Source: Ditylenchus dipsaci (Eukaryota; Nematoda; Chromadorea; Rhabditida; Anguinidae). From it: 64,000 bases of DNA. The stretch covers positions 87,641 through 151,640 of the forward strand of contig SADC01000285.1 of the NCBI GenBank assembly GCA_004194705.1. The letters run 5' to 3'. This document shows, piece by piece, positions 33,313-46,000 of this stretch (positions are counted from its first letter, which is position 1; every line of letters starts with the position of its first letter). A program made the position numbers and the translations under genes. The notes below the pieces were generated by a model, which saw only the letters and a list, made by a program, of their open reading frames with translations, was not told where the DNA came from and searched no databases.

Positions 33313-36264
33313 ATGCTTTTCAAGGGTTATAAATATTTTTCAAACATATTGTTATTAATTTTACTAACTTTATTGATAACTAGAACATGCGCTCCTCTAA
33401 CCGCACAACAAAAAGGAAAAGATGGTAAAAGCAGCTCATCTAAATCGAACCACTTGCTGGTCCCTGATACTTTATCTGCATTTGAAGAAAAGGAAAATTA
33501 TGAAAATTGGATGAATAATCTGGTAATTCCAGTCATGTCACTAAAAGACTATTCCTCTAAATATAAACACAAAAAAAATCTTGGAAAAGGTGGGTTCGGC
33601 GAAGTAAATCTTGTTCAAAATGAAAGGAGTAAAATTTTCTACGCATTAAAAGAAACTAGAGATAAGACAGCTTTTCAAAACGAATTGGCAATATTTCAGA
33701 AGCTTGGAAACCAGTGCTCGTTTACTGTTCAAATGTTTGGATACTTTTGTAAAAGATATAGCTTCTTTCTATCACAGTTGACAGATAGATACTGTCTATT
33801 ACTAGAAAATGTGCCCAACGGAGATTGGACGATTTATTAGAAGCAGTTAAAATTTTGACAGAACACGAAGCTCGATTTTACTTTATGCAAATGGTACTGA
33901 TGGTAGAGCATTTGCATAAACATGAACTGAAAATCGGCCATTTAGACTTGAAACCGGCTAATATGCTTATTGCTGAGGACGGTTATTTAAAGGTAAATTA
34001 TTTATATATTTTTTATTTTTAAATGATAGCTTCTAGTTGGCAGATTTTGGATGTTCTAAACCGCATTTTTGTGTGACAGGACTGTGCGGTACAAAAGAAT
34101 ACTTGGCTCCTGAAATTATCAGGAGCGATCATGTAAGTGAAGAGTTGCTCATTCTGGTACTAATTTCTCGCTGATCGTTTTTGAAAAAAAACGTAATTGT
34201 TGTGCAGATATAATATTTAGGAAATATACACTAAAGACGCAGATTTGTGGGCTCTTGGAATTATACTCTATGAAATGACTTATGGAGAGTTGTTATACAA
34301 AGTCCTACAGATATTTTATCGAGTGAAAAAAATAAAGTACGTGGTATTAACTTTTTTCATTGATTTTTTTGGCCCTATACCTCAATGACTCTTCAGGCCA
34401 AGGCTTAGGCTTAGGGTAGGCCAGCGCATGTTAAGACGGACTCAAACATATCTTACAAGAAAACCCCGCGAACTGTATAATTGAATTAGCAAATTTATAT
34501 CCTATCTTCTAGAGCATAGTCGATTTACTTATTGTAGCCGGAAGGATTTTTCCATGAATTAAAAAAGTTGAGTGTTTCATCAAAATAAATATGCAAAAGT
34601 GCCCTGCCCATCCAGAGGATATTCACAAACCAAGGTCCAAACTTAAGGTGGTACCAGTCGAAAATCATGTTTTTTGAAATTATCATCGCAATTTGAGCGA
34701 ATACGTTAAAACCGTTTTTCAAAAACGCTTCTAGGAAAGTTATGGCCGAAACAAAAGTTACAAAATACTTGAAACACCCTGTCAAAAATATTTTTTTCAA
34801 AGCAAAGGGGGACCAAGGCATTTTTGCATGTTTCTCTTGCTGAAAACTCTCAATTTCTTGACTTACCATATGTTGTCTAAGAAGCCGATAGTCTCTAATC
34901 ACCCGACACTCCCTACTTTGAACTTCTGTATCTCAGCCCACAAAAAATATTTTGCCAAGCTGTTTATTGCATTATCTTAACTCCTACGAGCTCTACCGAT
35001 TCTGCTTTTTGGATTTTCACTCAAAAATTTCGAGATCGACTTCTAAATTTTCAGATTTTTGTGCGATTGAAAAACAACCCGACATTTCGGCCTATTAGAG
35101 AAAATATGGTATGGCGAAAATCCTTCCGGCTACGGTGAGTAAATCGACTATGCTCTACAAAATATCGTCAAAAGATTTCGCTAATTCAATTATACAGTTC
35201 GCGGGGTTCCTTGTTGGACTAGTGCTAGAAAAGTCAATCCTAACACACGCTGGCCTACCCTTACCTAAGCCTAAAGCAAAAAGAAAAGAAAAAAGCCTAT
35301 TTTTTCAACCTTTATGTTATAGCTTGAACTACCTAAAAAAGTTAAAAGCAGAAAAGGGAAGGAAGAGACTATTTCGCCTGAATTACATGACTTAATACAC
35401 CAACTACTTTCTAATAATCCAGCGAAACGTGTAGGTAGTGAGCACAATGGTGGAATAGAAAAGCTTAAAAATCATAAATGGTTTTAAACACTTCTTCTAG
35501 TGCAACTAGCTCTTCTAATTACAAGTCTCCCGTTTGGACAAGAATAGAAGAAAACAAGTGAAATTTTTACTCTAGAACTTATCCATGATATTTTACAGAT
35601 TTTTTCATCAATGATGTCATATATTTTTCGAGGAACTTTACTTTACAAATTAAAAAAAAATGGCTAGGGAAAACTCGCCAAAAACGAAAATGGCCAAAAC
35701 ACATTTCGCCAAAACGAAATTTGCCAAATTGAAATTTTCCAAGAGTAGTTTTTGCCTAAAAGAATTAGGGCAGAAATTTAGAGCTGAGAAAACTTTTCCA
35801 AGTGAAATCCACCTTTGTCTGTTGGTAAATTGCGTTTTGGCGAATTTCGATTGGGCAATTTCCGTTTTGGCAATAATTGTTTTAGGAAATTTCGTTTGGG
35901 CAATTTTCGTGTTTGGCGAATTTCGTTTTTGGGAAGTTTCCCCTATCCAAAAAGATGACACAGTAAATTGTACGAAAAATACGTCAAAAGTCTAAGGACG
36001 AGCAACTCGTCCCAAAATCGTCCATTTACTCGTCTTGAGACTTTCGGTGTTTTTGTGTTCAATTTTTTGAAGATGAAGTATACCGTAATCATGGCCAAAT
36101 AACTAACCACATTTTTTAGATAGAACCTCCGTTTTCCGTTACGAAAGAAGAGGAAATGGAAAAAGATACAAAAGAACACTTTAAATACAAAGATGAAAAT
36201 GGAGTTTATTATATCAAAGAAGAACTAAGAAAACTAACGAAGGAAACAATTTTGACGTTTTAAT
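33313..36264 (+). CDS. AGC-type Ser/Thr protein kinase with N-terminal hydrophobic segment
   Basis: Exons 33313-33992, 34037-34132, 34221-34336, 35352-about 35552 and about 36120-36264. Residues 9-23 are strongly hydrophobic (signal peptide or anchor). Kinase features: glycine loop GKGGFGEV (91-98), ATP-binding Lys in YALKE (113), catalytic loop HLDLKPANML (His-Leu-Asp instead of the usual Arg/Lys), Mg-binding DFG in LADFGCSKPH, activation loop GLCGTKEYLAPEII, then DLWALGIILYEM and AKRVG, HKWF. LCGTxEYLAPEII and a late EPPF motif are typical of AGC kinases. Exon phases 1-4 fit exactly. One missing T near 33825 and one base near 35484 are needed for an open frame. Introns hold foldbacks. The exact subfamily is not clear. 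Confidence 0.87.
34398..35275. repeat. Foldback filling a kinase intron, with a family A core
   Basis: The left arm 34398-34545 (GGCTTAGGGTAGGCCAGCG, AGCATAGTCGATTTACT) pairs with the right arm 35105-35275 (AGTAAATCGACTATGCT, CGCTGGCCTACCCTTACC). Between them, 34905-35108 has the internal region of family A (ATTTCGAGATCGAC, CTATTAGAGAAAATATGGTA). Confidence 0.7.
35655..35945. repeat. Inverted mini-array element, unit about TTCGCCAAAACGAAA
   Basis: The left half repeats AACTCGCCAAAAACGAAAAT, TTCGCCAAAACGAAAT and related units. The right half repeats the inverse (GTTTTGGCGAATTTCG, CGTTTGGGCAATTTTCG). About 70 unrelated bases lie between. It sits in the last kinase intron. Open frames on both strands are by-products. 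Confidence 0.8.
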
Positions 36265-37950
36265 TTTTTATGAATATAAAGGATATGTAAAGTGTAGTAT
36301 CTTAAGCCTTCCTAAAATTGTACAACGTAAATCTATACAGCCTAAAACTCCTGACTAGGGTTGTGAAAATGCTCGAGCAGATTGATTTCGAGCATATACT
36401 CGATCATTTGCTTTTTTTCGAGCATATTCGAACATACCCTCGACATATTTTGACTGTTAACTGTGGCCGTACAGTTAACTTGCCGACGGTCTCGATGAAG
36501 CGCAGGGGTTAAGTATAGTTGCAGAGAAAAATTTTTGGCGTCGAGCTTTTGAAAAAATTATCCAGTTTACGCCGTATTTTTTAAGGCGCCGAGCGCTAGA
36601 ACTTGCGCCGGATTTTTCAAAAAATCGGCGCTGAGCGCTCTACATGGCGCCCGTCATTTTTTGGCGCCGGGTGCCGAAAAATCTACAAGTAACTAAGAAA
36701 ATGTTACTTTTGCAAAAAAGGCCTTTTCTATTTATCATTCATGATTTATTGGTTAACCATATGTACAAAAAAGAATCAATCATATTTTTAGCAAAAACCA
36801 ATAAAAAGATTGAAAAAAGATTGAAAATTTTTGAAAAAAAAATATTAAAAGAGAGGAAATTTGCTGAAAAAACGGGCTCTAGAGTTTTTTATTTTTATTT
36901 TTTCGATTTTCGCCGGATCAGCACGTACGCCCATGTTTGTACGCTTAGCGGCAAAAAAGCTTTTCCCAATTTTTTCTCGCTATCATTTTTGGTTCTGATT
37001 TTAAAAAAAAACTCGGCTCCGGCCCTGGTGTGGAGACATAATACTTTAAAAACATGATAAAATTTGTGTTTTGAAAATGCTAATTTGAGTTTGCACTAAG
37101 TCAGTTATCCCCTTCATCACTTATTGCCACTTTTTTACTGAAACTTTTATCGCCAAATGGTTTAAGTGGTACTTTTATTGATTGTATTGCAAAAAATATT
37201 CATAAAAAATGGAATTATAATCACATCTTGCAGAATTTATTAGTTTTCAAAATGGTATTGTGTCCCAAACAAACATTCATTTAGTTATTTCTTTGAATAT
37301 TATATTTGGCAAATCTTAGTAAAAATTCGCATTGACAAAGAACTAGGGTTTAGGACTGCTGAATAAGGATAATTAGAATTGTACAGTGGCGTAGCCAGGG
37401 GGAGAGGAGCAGGGGAGGTGGCACGAGACCACCCCCCCCCCCCGTCAGATTTTTTTTCAAAATGGTTTAGGTGAATTGGCCTTGAAAATTTAAAAAACGG
37501 TGTAAGTAAAATTGCCAAAATGGTCTCGTGTCCCCCGCCCCATGTCAGAAATTTCGGCTATGCCTCTGGAATTCTAGATAGCTCATCAAAGTTTACAGAG
37601 ACAATTGTGGAAGCGTAGCGCTTAATTGCAATATCTTGACAAACAAAATTTTAGATATGGCTTTTCTTAGTAAAAATACGTTAAAAACCAATCTAACATT
37701 ACAGATATCGCTATGTTTCTTTCTGGGGTTTTCTTTCGAATAAAACGCCATCTGTGTATCATTTTCGCCAAAAATCTATCTTAGACGTTACCACAGGGCT
37801 CACAGATGTCTTATTTTTTGAACGGGTGCCCCTCCCCTAAATTTTTAAGTTCAAAAAGGAACTTAGCTGTGTTTTGCTCTTATCTTGCGAATTAAGTCAC
37901 GGGATTGATTCGGTATTTTGGATGCATTTTTACAATACATTTCACATACA
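36265..37950. other. Intergenic; GGCGCC-rich patch and a GTGGCGTAGCCAGG repeat
   Basis: 36530-36680 has several GGCGCCG/CGGCGCT units around CGAGCGCT, apparently another short-unit repeat. 37385-37565 begins CAGTGGCGTAGCCAGG and ends CGGCTATGCCTCTGG. A related block lies at 38636-38795 (ends CTGGCTACGCCCATGGCG). No gene was recognised. Confidence 0.45.
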
Positions 37951-38104
37951 CAGTCAACCCTCGATTTAACGACACCCGAAAATGAGCTAATTTGGTTGGC
38001 TTTGACTAAAATTCAGTCAAAGTGAACCCCGATTTAATGACACCCTCGATTTAACGACACCTTAAGTCAGTCCCCAGGGGTGTCGTTAAATCGAAGGTTG
38101 ACTG
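37951..38104. repeat. Family B MITE, ACGACACC subtype
   Basis: CAGTCAACCCTCGATTTAAC at the left and TTAAATCGAAGGTTGACTG/TA at the right. The internal sequence repeats GATTTAACGACACC. Confidence 0.85.
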
Positions 38105-38135
38105 TAAAACAATGGTTAATTTGAGAACGCTCATA

Positions 38136-38289
38136 CAGTCCACTCCCGATTTAGTGTACACCTCGATTTAGTGTACACCTGGATTAAATCATTTTGGCCG
38201 GCGGTTAATCAAAATTATTAGAATGAACACTCGATTCAGTGTACACCTGGAGCCGGTCCCAGGGTGTACATTAAATCGGGAGTTGACTG
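38136..38289. repeat. Family B MITE, GTGTACACC subtype
   Basis: TA/CAGTCCACTCCCGATTTAG at the left and TTAAATCGGGAGTTGACTG/TA at the right. It repeats GATTTAGTGTACACC inside. It lies 31 bases from the previous element, same length but a different subterminal unit. Confidence 0.85.
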
Positions 38290-39719
38290 TATAGAAAAGC
38301 AAACTTGAGAGCCGTGAGTTACTATAATAGTTGCCCAAAAGTCACTAAATGGATCTGATTTATACGAAATTCTAGTAGAATATGTAAAGTCTTATGAATT
38401 CGATTATCTCTTGTTTTTTGAGTAATAGTGTGATTTGAAATATGGTCGAAAAGAAACAAGTAAAACGTTATGATAGACCACATCATTTTAATTTAATGAT
38501 AAAAAGACACTTTTTCGCCGAAAACCTCAGAAGGGTTTATTTTTTCAGGACGTAACTATACGCTATAGCATTTTCAGAAGATGACAATTATATTATTTCG
38601 TCGTAAAAATAAAGATTCGGGCGGAGTCAATGGCATAGCGTGCCGCGGGGTCACGTGACCCCTTCCCCCCTGTCCCATTTTTTCCCACTCGAAATTGAAA
38701 AACGGTGTAGGTAAAATGGCCACGAATTTTTTTTCTCAGTATGGTCCCCCACCCCCGTCAAATTTTTTTCGATTTTCTGGCTACGCCCATGGCGGGGTCT
38801 ATCATAGTTTTTTACTTGTGTCTTTTTTTCAATATCGCGGTCCTGGTCATAATTATAGTTAATTAGAAAAAATTTAGTGTATTTTGTCAAAACAGTTTTA
38901 TGGATCGGCCAGGTATCTTGTTATTCTTTATGGTAATAACGAAAGTAAATAGCGATGCTTTCAGGACCATTTTCTGACAGTCGCCGCCAATCTCAACAGA
39001 ACTTCAATAAATCCGGCAATTTTTTAAATTCTTTTTCGTGGATCTATATCAGAAAGAAATGTGCAGAGCTACATATCTAATGAAGGTGATTGAAATTATG
39101 CAGGAATCAGAATTTCTTTCAAAAGTGTAATTTTGAGGTTCAATTCACCAAAATGTGTGGAATGGCATGAACAAAAATGCCAATTGGAAGTATGGATAAT
39201 GACCTACCGCTTGATTTGTGCATCATTTTTTCGTGTTTAGGTTCGACTGAAAACAGTGGAAATCTGGAAGAGGTTTTGTTTTATGCTTTTTTACAGCTGA
39301 GCTTTAACTTAAAACACATTCTGAAATTTGACTCGGCATCTTTTGTTAATTATTCGAAAAATCACCATAATCAGTTTTTAATTTTTTAGACTTACCATAT
39401 TTCCTCTAACTGTATTTCCTATGGGCGCTTATTTTTCAAACCCCAAAATCTAAAAAAATTAGGGTCGATCTAGAAAACTTTGGTTCACAATCAAAACAAT
39501 TAACTCGTGGGAGTTAAAAGGGACATGCCGTGCGTTCAAAGTTTGTCCCGCCAATTCAAAAAATTTACCTAATAATTGAACTTCTGTACGGATTTTTCAA
39601 CTTGGTTTCTAACAAAACAAGGCCTAAAATTTAATTTTAGGTAAATTTTTGCTAGAAACCACGTGAAAAAATAGTCTGTCGTCAGCTTTCGGAGCTTACA
39701 GCTGCATAAAAAAGAAAAC
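38290..39719. other. Intergenic, no gene recognised
   Basis: AT-rich. 39398-39460 has a family-A-like left end (ACCATATTTCCTCTAACTG then GGGCGCTTATTTTTCAAACC) without an obvious partner. Confidence 0.35.
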
Positions 39720-39870
39720 GTGCGGGAATTGCGACCAGATTGCCAGATAGAGTTCGCCAGATGCCCGTTGTCTGACAATATTGCGACGTGCGACGAAAAT
39801 TGGATCTCATATGTCAATCATGAGTGTCATGGAAAGTGTCTATATCCTGGCCAGTCTGAAAATTTATCCG
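39720..39870 (+). pseudogene. Mariner transposase fragment
   Basis: The frame holds SDNIATCDENWISYVNHE and KCLYPGQS, equivalent to the mariner block around the first catalytic Asp (usual TGDEKW, then PGQ/PGE). Only about 50 residues are recognisable and the rest is lost. It lies directly before the first TSC2 exons found. Confidence 0.65.
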
Positions 39871-40071
39871 CCAACTTAAAAATTGCAACAAACTTGAATC
39901 TAGGCAAAAATAGTGAGCCACATACCCAACTTGCAGAAGTGTTTATTTATTGAGACTTGGATTTATCGAAAAACTTCTCGCGTGGATGAAATACTTTTTA
40001 GCTTGCCAGAAAAGAAGGCTGCAAGTGAGTGTGTTGGAAGGTGTGTTTCATTTCTCTCATTGTCCTCACAG

Positions 40072-43000
40072 ATTCTGTAATTCAAAATTTGCAGGAATTT
40101 GGGCCGAGGTACTAACTAACAAAAAACTTTTGACCAACCCTTAACAAAACGTTAACCATTGCAGACAAATGACATGTTGCACCAAGAATCTCTGCGAAAA
40201 GCTTTTCTCTCTTTGATGTGTAGCTTGACAAAAGCTCAAAATGAGGAGTTGGGTTTAGCTTTAAGGTCCACCTTTTTTGAAGTGAGTCAAATGAGGATGT
40301 TTTATACTACACGGTTATTCAAATATTTTAAGACTTTTCTTTCGGGCATCACTTTTTTTGTAGGTAGGCCGAATTGAAATCCTGTAAACGCCAATCGACT
40401 CAGAATGGAAAAGCAATTTTTCAGTACATAATGTCGAAAATACGATTTTCGCTTAGTCCCCCTGTGGTTTGGGTCCTGGTCTGTGGATGTACTTTGGATG
40501 GGTAAGGCCCAAAGCCCAGGGAGATACAAGCGAAAATCGTGCTTTTTACATTACACACTATAAAATAGCTTTTCAATTCTAATTTTAGCGCTTACAGAAT
40601 TAAAAAAATCGGCCTGTAAATAAAGTTATGGCTAAAAGAAAAGGCTTAAAATATTTGAATGACCTTGTATTACTATGGTCGTTTTCACAGGCAATCCAAA
40701 CTATTGGATTGGAGGAGGCCTCTCTCCGCTGGCTATTAGCATTGACAGACGAGGGAAAATATTAGAACCCTTTGAGTACAAACTTGGAGACCTGCTTACA
40801 GAATGGTTGGAGGTCGTCTTCAAATTTGAACATCATCCATTGGCTTCTGAGGTAGTTCGGCAAGGGAATTTATTTACTGATGAGCCTCTTACTTTCAGGT
40901 GATCTGTTGACTGAAAGAGTGGTTGTGAGGTGAGTGCTTTTTTGACTTATGTTAACTTGAAATAAAGTTGAATGTTAAGAAACTCGACATTCCTAGATGA
41001 AAAGACCTAAAGTATATAGTGCACAATTCCTGCAAGAGGATAAGCCAGAATTCCACTTCACTTGTGCTTTCGCTGCTCTCTTGCCTTGAGGTGAACACAT
41101 TTTAATGATTTCGGCCCTATTATACAATGGCTGTAAGTATTTTACACAGTCTTATTATTTCTTTTGCCCCGACAAATCGTAAATATTGTTTTCTCTCGAG
41201 TATTTTTTTTAACTTTTTATTTTTATTTTTTTTTCAAGTTTTAGTAGCCGCGTGTAGCCCCGGATCTCAGTTTTCTAACAAGCTGTCAGCTGACTTATTG
41301 ACATTTTAGGAAGTCGGAGAAAAAAGTCTTATAGACCGAATCTTTCAATAATTTTATCCATACAAAGAGTTTTTTCTCCAACTTTAAAAATATCAGTAAG
41401 TCAGTTGATAGCTTGTTAGAAAGATGAGATTCAGTGCTAAATGCTGGTTTTAACACTTGAAAAGTAAGGGAAAGGTTTTTAGGATAAAAAAACGAGTTAT
41501 AATGTTTGACGGGGTAAAAATAATTCGACTGGGTAAAAGAAAAATTTGACGTGGTAAATCAATTTGAGCCATTGTACAATCCAGCGCACAATAACTTAAA
41601 TTTGAATTCGTGCCTTTTTTAGCAAGTTCATTTTTTATATTTTATCGACCTGTTTGGTCTACTTTTTTTGTTGTTGTAACGATATTTTACAATATCCGGT
41701 ATCTCGAAAATTTGGTGAAAGCTAGTGATGTGCACGGACTCTTTTTTCTCATTTTGTCAAACTTAAAGTGCATAGACTTTTTTGCTCGAATCACTCCAAG
41801 GGTCGAATTTCATAAAGAGTTAACTGTAATACAAAAAAGGTTACAGGCAATCTTGAAATACAGGTGATTAAATCTTTAATGCGCCTAAAAAATTTAACAA
41901 ACGTTTAATTTTAGTCATGTGCCGAAGAGTGAGTTATTCCCTTTGGTTACATGTGTGTGCTTGCTGATCTCAAACTCTTCTCACAGCTCTAGTTCTTGGA
42001 AGTTGATGAGGTTTAACCCTTTTTAATTATCAACATTGTTACTTCAGCCTTTGACACCGGCACCAATTATGATCCATTGGGTTGTGGGTCCCTTTTTCTA
42101 ATATGCCAAAGTCACTTCTCTTTTTGGAGTTTTTAAATTTGGAACTTCTAAAAATTTGCATTTAAGCAAAATCGCACTTAAAAGTTTCCACAGAAAAGTT
42201 TGACCTTAGTAGTGGCTTTGGCGCCATCTTAAAAGTACACTCCCAAATTGCGGCCCCGACCAGCCGCAGGTTAAGAATTCTAAGTTCTAAGAGCACGATT
42301 TTGAATTAGGGGTGGATGATTATTCGAGTAAATTCGGTACACTGGTTATATCCCTTGAAATTTAGGCTCTTGTTGACTTCCGTCAACGCCTACTCAGTGT
42401 TCGGATGCTTCAGTCACTTTTAACTAATTTCTTTCACTTGCACTCAGCAGACATACCTAAAGTAAATTTTACTTTATATTTATTTTTTGGCAAAAAATGT
42501 CTTTTTAGAACTCATTGGTAACAATCCAGCATTAAAAATTTTCTTGAGTAAAAGTTAGTGTTTTATTAGATTATGATTGTTCGTGGTGCTGTTTTTTGTG
42601 TAGCCATGTCCCTATGGGATCACAGGTATCTGCAAATATTTCTGTTTTTTCCAAAAATAATCAAACTTTTAGAGGATAGAATCTCTGCGCTGCTCTCCCA
42701 GCATAATAATTCCATCCTTGGCGGAAGCCATGGTTTTGGACCCACTAATTGCAAATGAAGTGATAGCCAATACATTTTGAATCACCACATTTTTACATAT
42801 TGGTATTATAGGTGTAACAGCATTAAGGCGTGTCATAGGTTTGTAGTCAGAAGGCGTATTTATGACTTTCATTCAATTTTTTAGGCAAATACGGCAAAAG
42901 TCTGCAACAACCTACGTGGAGCTGTATTTTGCAGACGCTTGAGAAGGCTAAAAATATGCCAAAGTCAGTGATACAACTGTTTTCAGTTAAATTCTTGCGC

Positions 43001-46000
43001 AAATTCAGTCGACTCTTCTGCTAGGGTACAACCTTGAGACCGCCCCCTCTTAATTTTTGATAATTTTTAATAATTTTTGGGGCTATTTTTGGGCTATCTA
43101 TTTTTTACTGAGCCATAATGGCACAGCCTGCCAATTCTGGTTGAACTGTACGTTATATGTCCTACTATCTATAAAACTACAGGATGAAATTGCAACATAG
43201 CAATACCAATTTTTAAAAAACCTCTTAATCTCGACATTCCTGAAATTATTCGGTGAGTTTGATAGATTGCTAGAAAGCCTAAACTAGTGTAAAAAATTTT
43301 AAATTAACAACAAAATCAAAATAAAAACGTCCAAATACAAATTTGGTACAGTATTTCACTATTTCGGTGCAGTATTTAACTATTTTACTGCGGCAATTCA
43401 CCTACAACCTAAAACTATATATCTACCCGACCGCTCTAGCAGGCCAATGGAACGCACTCTATTGAGAAAGTCAACTGTATACCCAAATTAATTTTTGTGC
43501 TACAGATCACTTATTTCCACATACCGTATTTTCCTTGTATTGCGTTCAATTACCACATTCCAGACCAATGTAAATTCCAATGAACTGTACATAGAACTAG
43601 TGTCCATCATAAGCAGCATTGAGAACATGCAATTGGACAACAAATTTTGTGGTTCCGTGGAAGCATTTTTCAACTTGTTGGAACAAAGTTCTGACTTTTT
43701 GCCAGGTTTTTGACAGATTTCAAAAAAGGATATAATTATGCTTGTTTTAGATGAAAGTGTTCTTCGTCTCATTGATTACAAAGCTGAGGTCAAGATTTTT
43801 CAGAAATAAATTACCGTAATCCTCGAATAAGACGGCCCCTCGACTTTGAAGACCTATATCTCAGCCCAAGAAAAGATTTTTCGAAGCGGTTTCTTACATT
43901 TTTTAACTCCCGCGAGCTCTACTGATTCCTCTTTGTCTATTTTGGCTGGGCACCCAAAAACTTTGAGATCGACTTCAAATTTTTTGCGATTTTCATGGAT
44001 TTGAAAAATAAGGCAGCCGGCCATCTTATTAGAGGAAATACGGTAGACTCGATTTTTTTTATAAAAACTAATTTTAGTGTATTGACCCGTGTTGTGGTGA
44101 TTGGATTAACAAATGCTTGCACTTATTCAGGTTTAGTTGAGCTTTTTGTAAAAGAAATTAACTGAAAAGATTCGTTGCAGAAATATATTCATCAGTCCAA
44201 CTCTGGTGATTATTTTATATATTTTGTTAAAAAGTAAATTTAAAAAGTTTAGCTAAACGTCGCGAGAAAGCCTGTATATTTGAGAAGCACTTATTACAAA
44301 TATAAGTTGTTGTATGAGACAGATGTAATTCGAGGCTTGTTCTCAAAATTTGCACTATGATTCCTAACGAAAGCAACTCCAACTTTCAGGTAATTAAAAC
44401 TAGTCTACCAAAGTTTGCAGAAGAAATTTTGTCATAAAATCTCTGTTCGAATTACATTCCTAGTGTATAAAACTTTTTAGCCCAATTTAGATAATTTTGC
44501 ACTAGTTTTGCTATTGATGATTCCTAACTGAAAAGTTGCGAAAGTCGAAACTTGACAAATTCACGGCCGGAAAATTAAAGAGTCAAATTTTAAATTCTTC
44601 AAAAGGGAATGGTCACCTTATGGCGTGTCAGAGTGACTAAATCGTCAAACCGTGTCAAGACCACAAATTCATTTATTTTAACGATTTTTCTATTTTGCCC
44701 TCATATTTTTCGCCCTCTAACTAGGAGTCTTGACACGCTTTTTATGATGGTTTATTTTTTTTGTGGTTATTTTTCAGTTAGATCATTTTTCCGTCTGACT
44801 TTTATAAATTATTGTTAAAAAATTATTTTTAGTATGAAATGATCACATTGTATTGTTTGATGTGGCTAGATCAGTGAGTCTCGAGTGAATAGTAGAAATG
44901 ATGTCTTCATGGAAATCATTTCTCTAATCAGAGAATCATTTAACTGCAGGAAGATGAAGTCGGAAACTGGTATGATTTTACATTAGAGTCATACATTAAA
45001 CAATATCTGTTTGATAATGTTTGATAATACTTTATTATCTGCCTTGACCACTGTGTTGCACATTCAACTACCTCTTTACACACCTGCCTTTTCAGCCTTT
45101 GTGGACCATGGAGTAGATAACGACAACCTAGAAATCATAGCTTGTCATATTGAGAGTTGCTAAATGAGAGATGGACAGCTCTTGACCCCTCACTAATCCA
45201 AGCTGTTTCGACTTGCTAGTGAGCACCTCAAAACTCTGTATTCCTCTAAATGCAAGATTTGTCAGTACCTGAGGTTAACCGATAAATAAAATGGACAAAT
45301 AGAGAAATAATGTTTAATGTTTCAGTAAGAGCACGCATCTTCGAAACCTTGCTCAGAGTGCACAGCCATCCTCTGAACCAGCAACTAGGTTTGATTTTAA
45401 AGGATAGATCCCGATACGAAATGCTTTTTACTACCTCATACCTTAGTAAAAATTCGTACAGGGCGTCGCAAGAAAATTAATGCACTTTGAAGAGCCATAC
45501 CTTATTTTTGATCTGCATTTCTAAATTTTGTAAATGTAGATCGATTTTAAAATCGCTTGAGATTTTTAATTTTAATGTGAAAACACGATTTTTGGTTGGC
45601 CCCTCTTTGGTTTGGGCTGTCCATCCAGGACTTTCCAAAGTACTAGGTCCCAAACCACAGGGGGAGTTAAGCAAAAATATGTGTTTTACCCAAAAAATTC
45701 TCAAGCGATTTTGACTTAATAAAAAAGGGTTGCATTTGCAGAATTTCAAAATTCTGACTACAAATTAAGCTATGGCTCTTGAAGTGTATCAAATTCTTGA
45801 ACACCCTTAATTAAGACCTCATGAATTATTTTTCAACCTATCAAAGGCCAAAAAATTCGGGTGGATCGAAAAGTGGAATTAGTAGGACTTGTGGTAAAGC
45901 GCAATGAATATTCTTTGTGAAGTATCTTATTTGTGCTGAGACATAGCTCCAAAAAGTTGGAGTGATTAATGAAAAAAATACGACACATTCTTGATTTCAG

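Noticed and set aside
35650..35995. Opposed open frames of 103 and 111 codons
   Set aside because: Repetitive AKT/KTKFAK-type translations come straight from the CGCCAAAACGAAA array.
36644..37057. A 137-codon + strand frame
   Set aside because: Very Lys/Phe/Ile-rich from AT-rich DNA and starts in the GGCGCC repeat patch; no coding signature.
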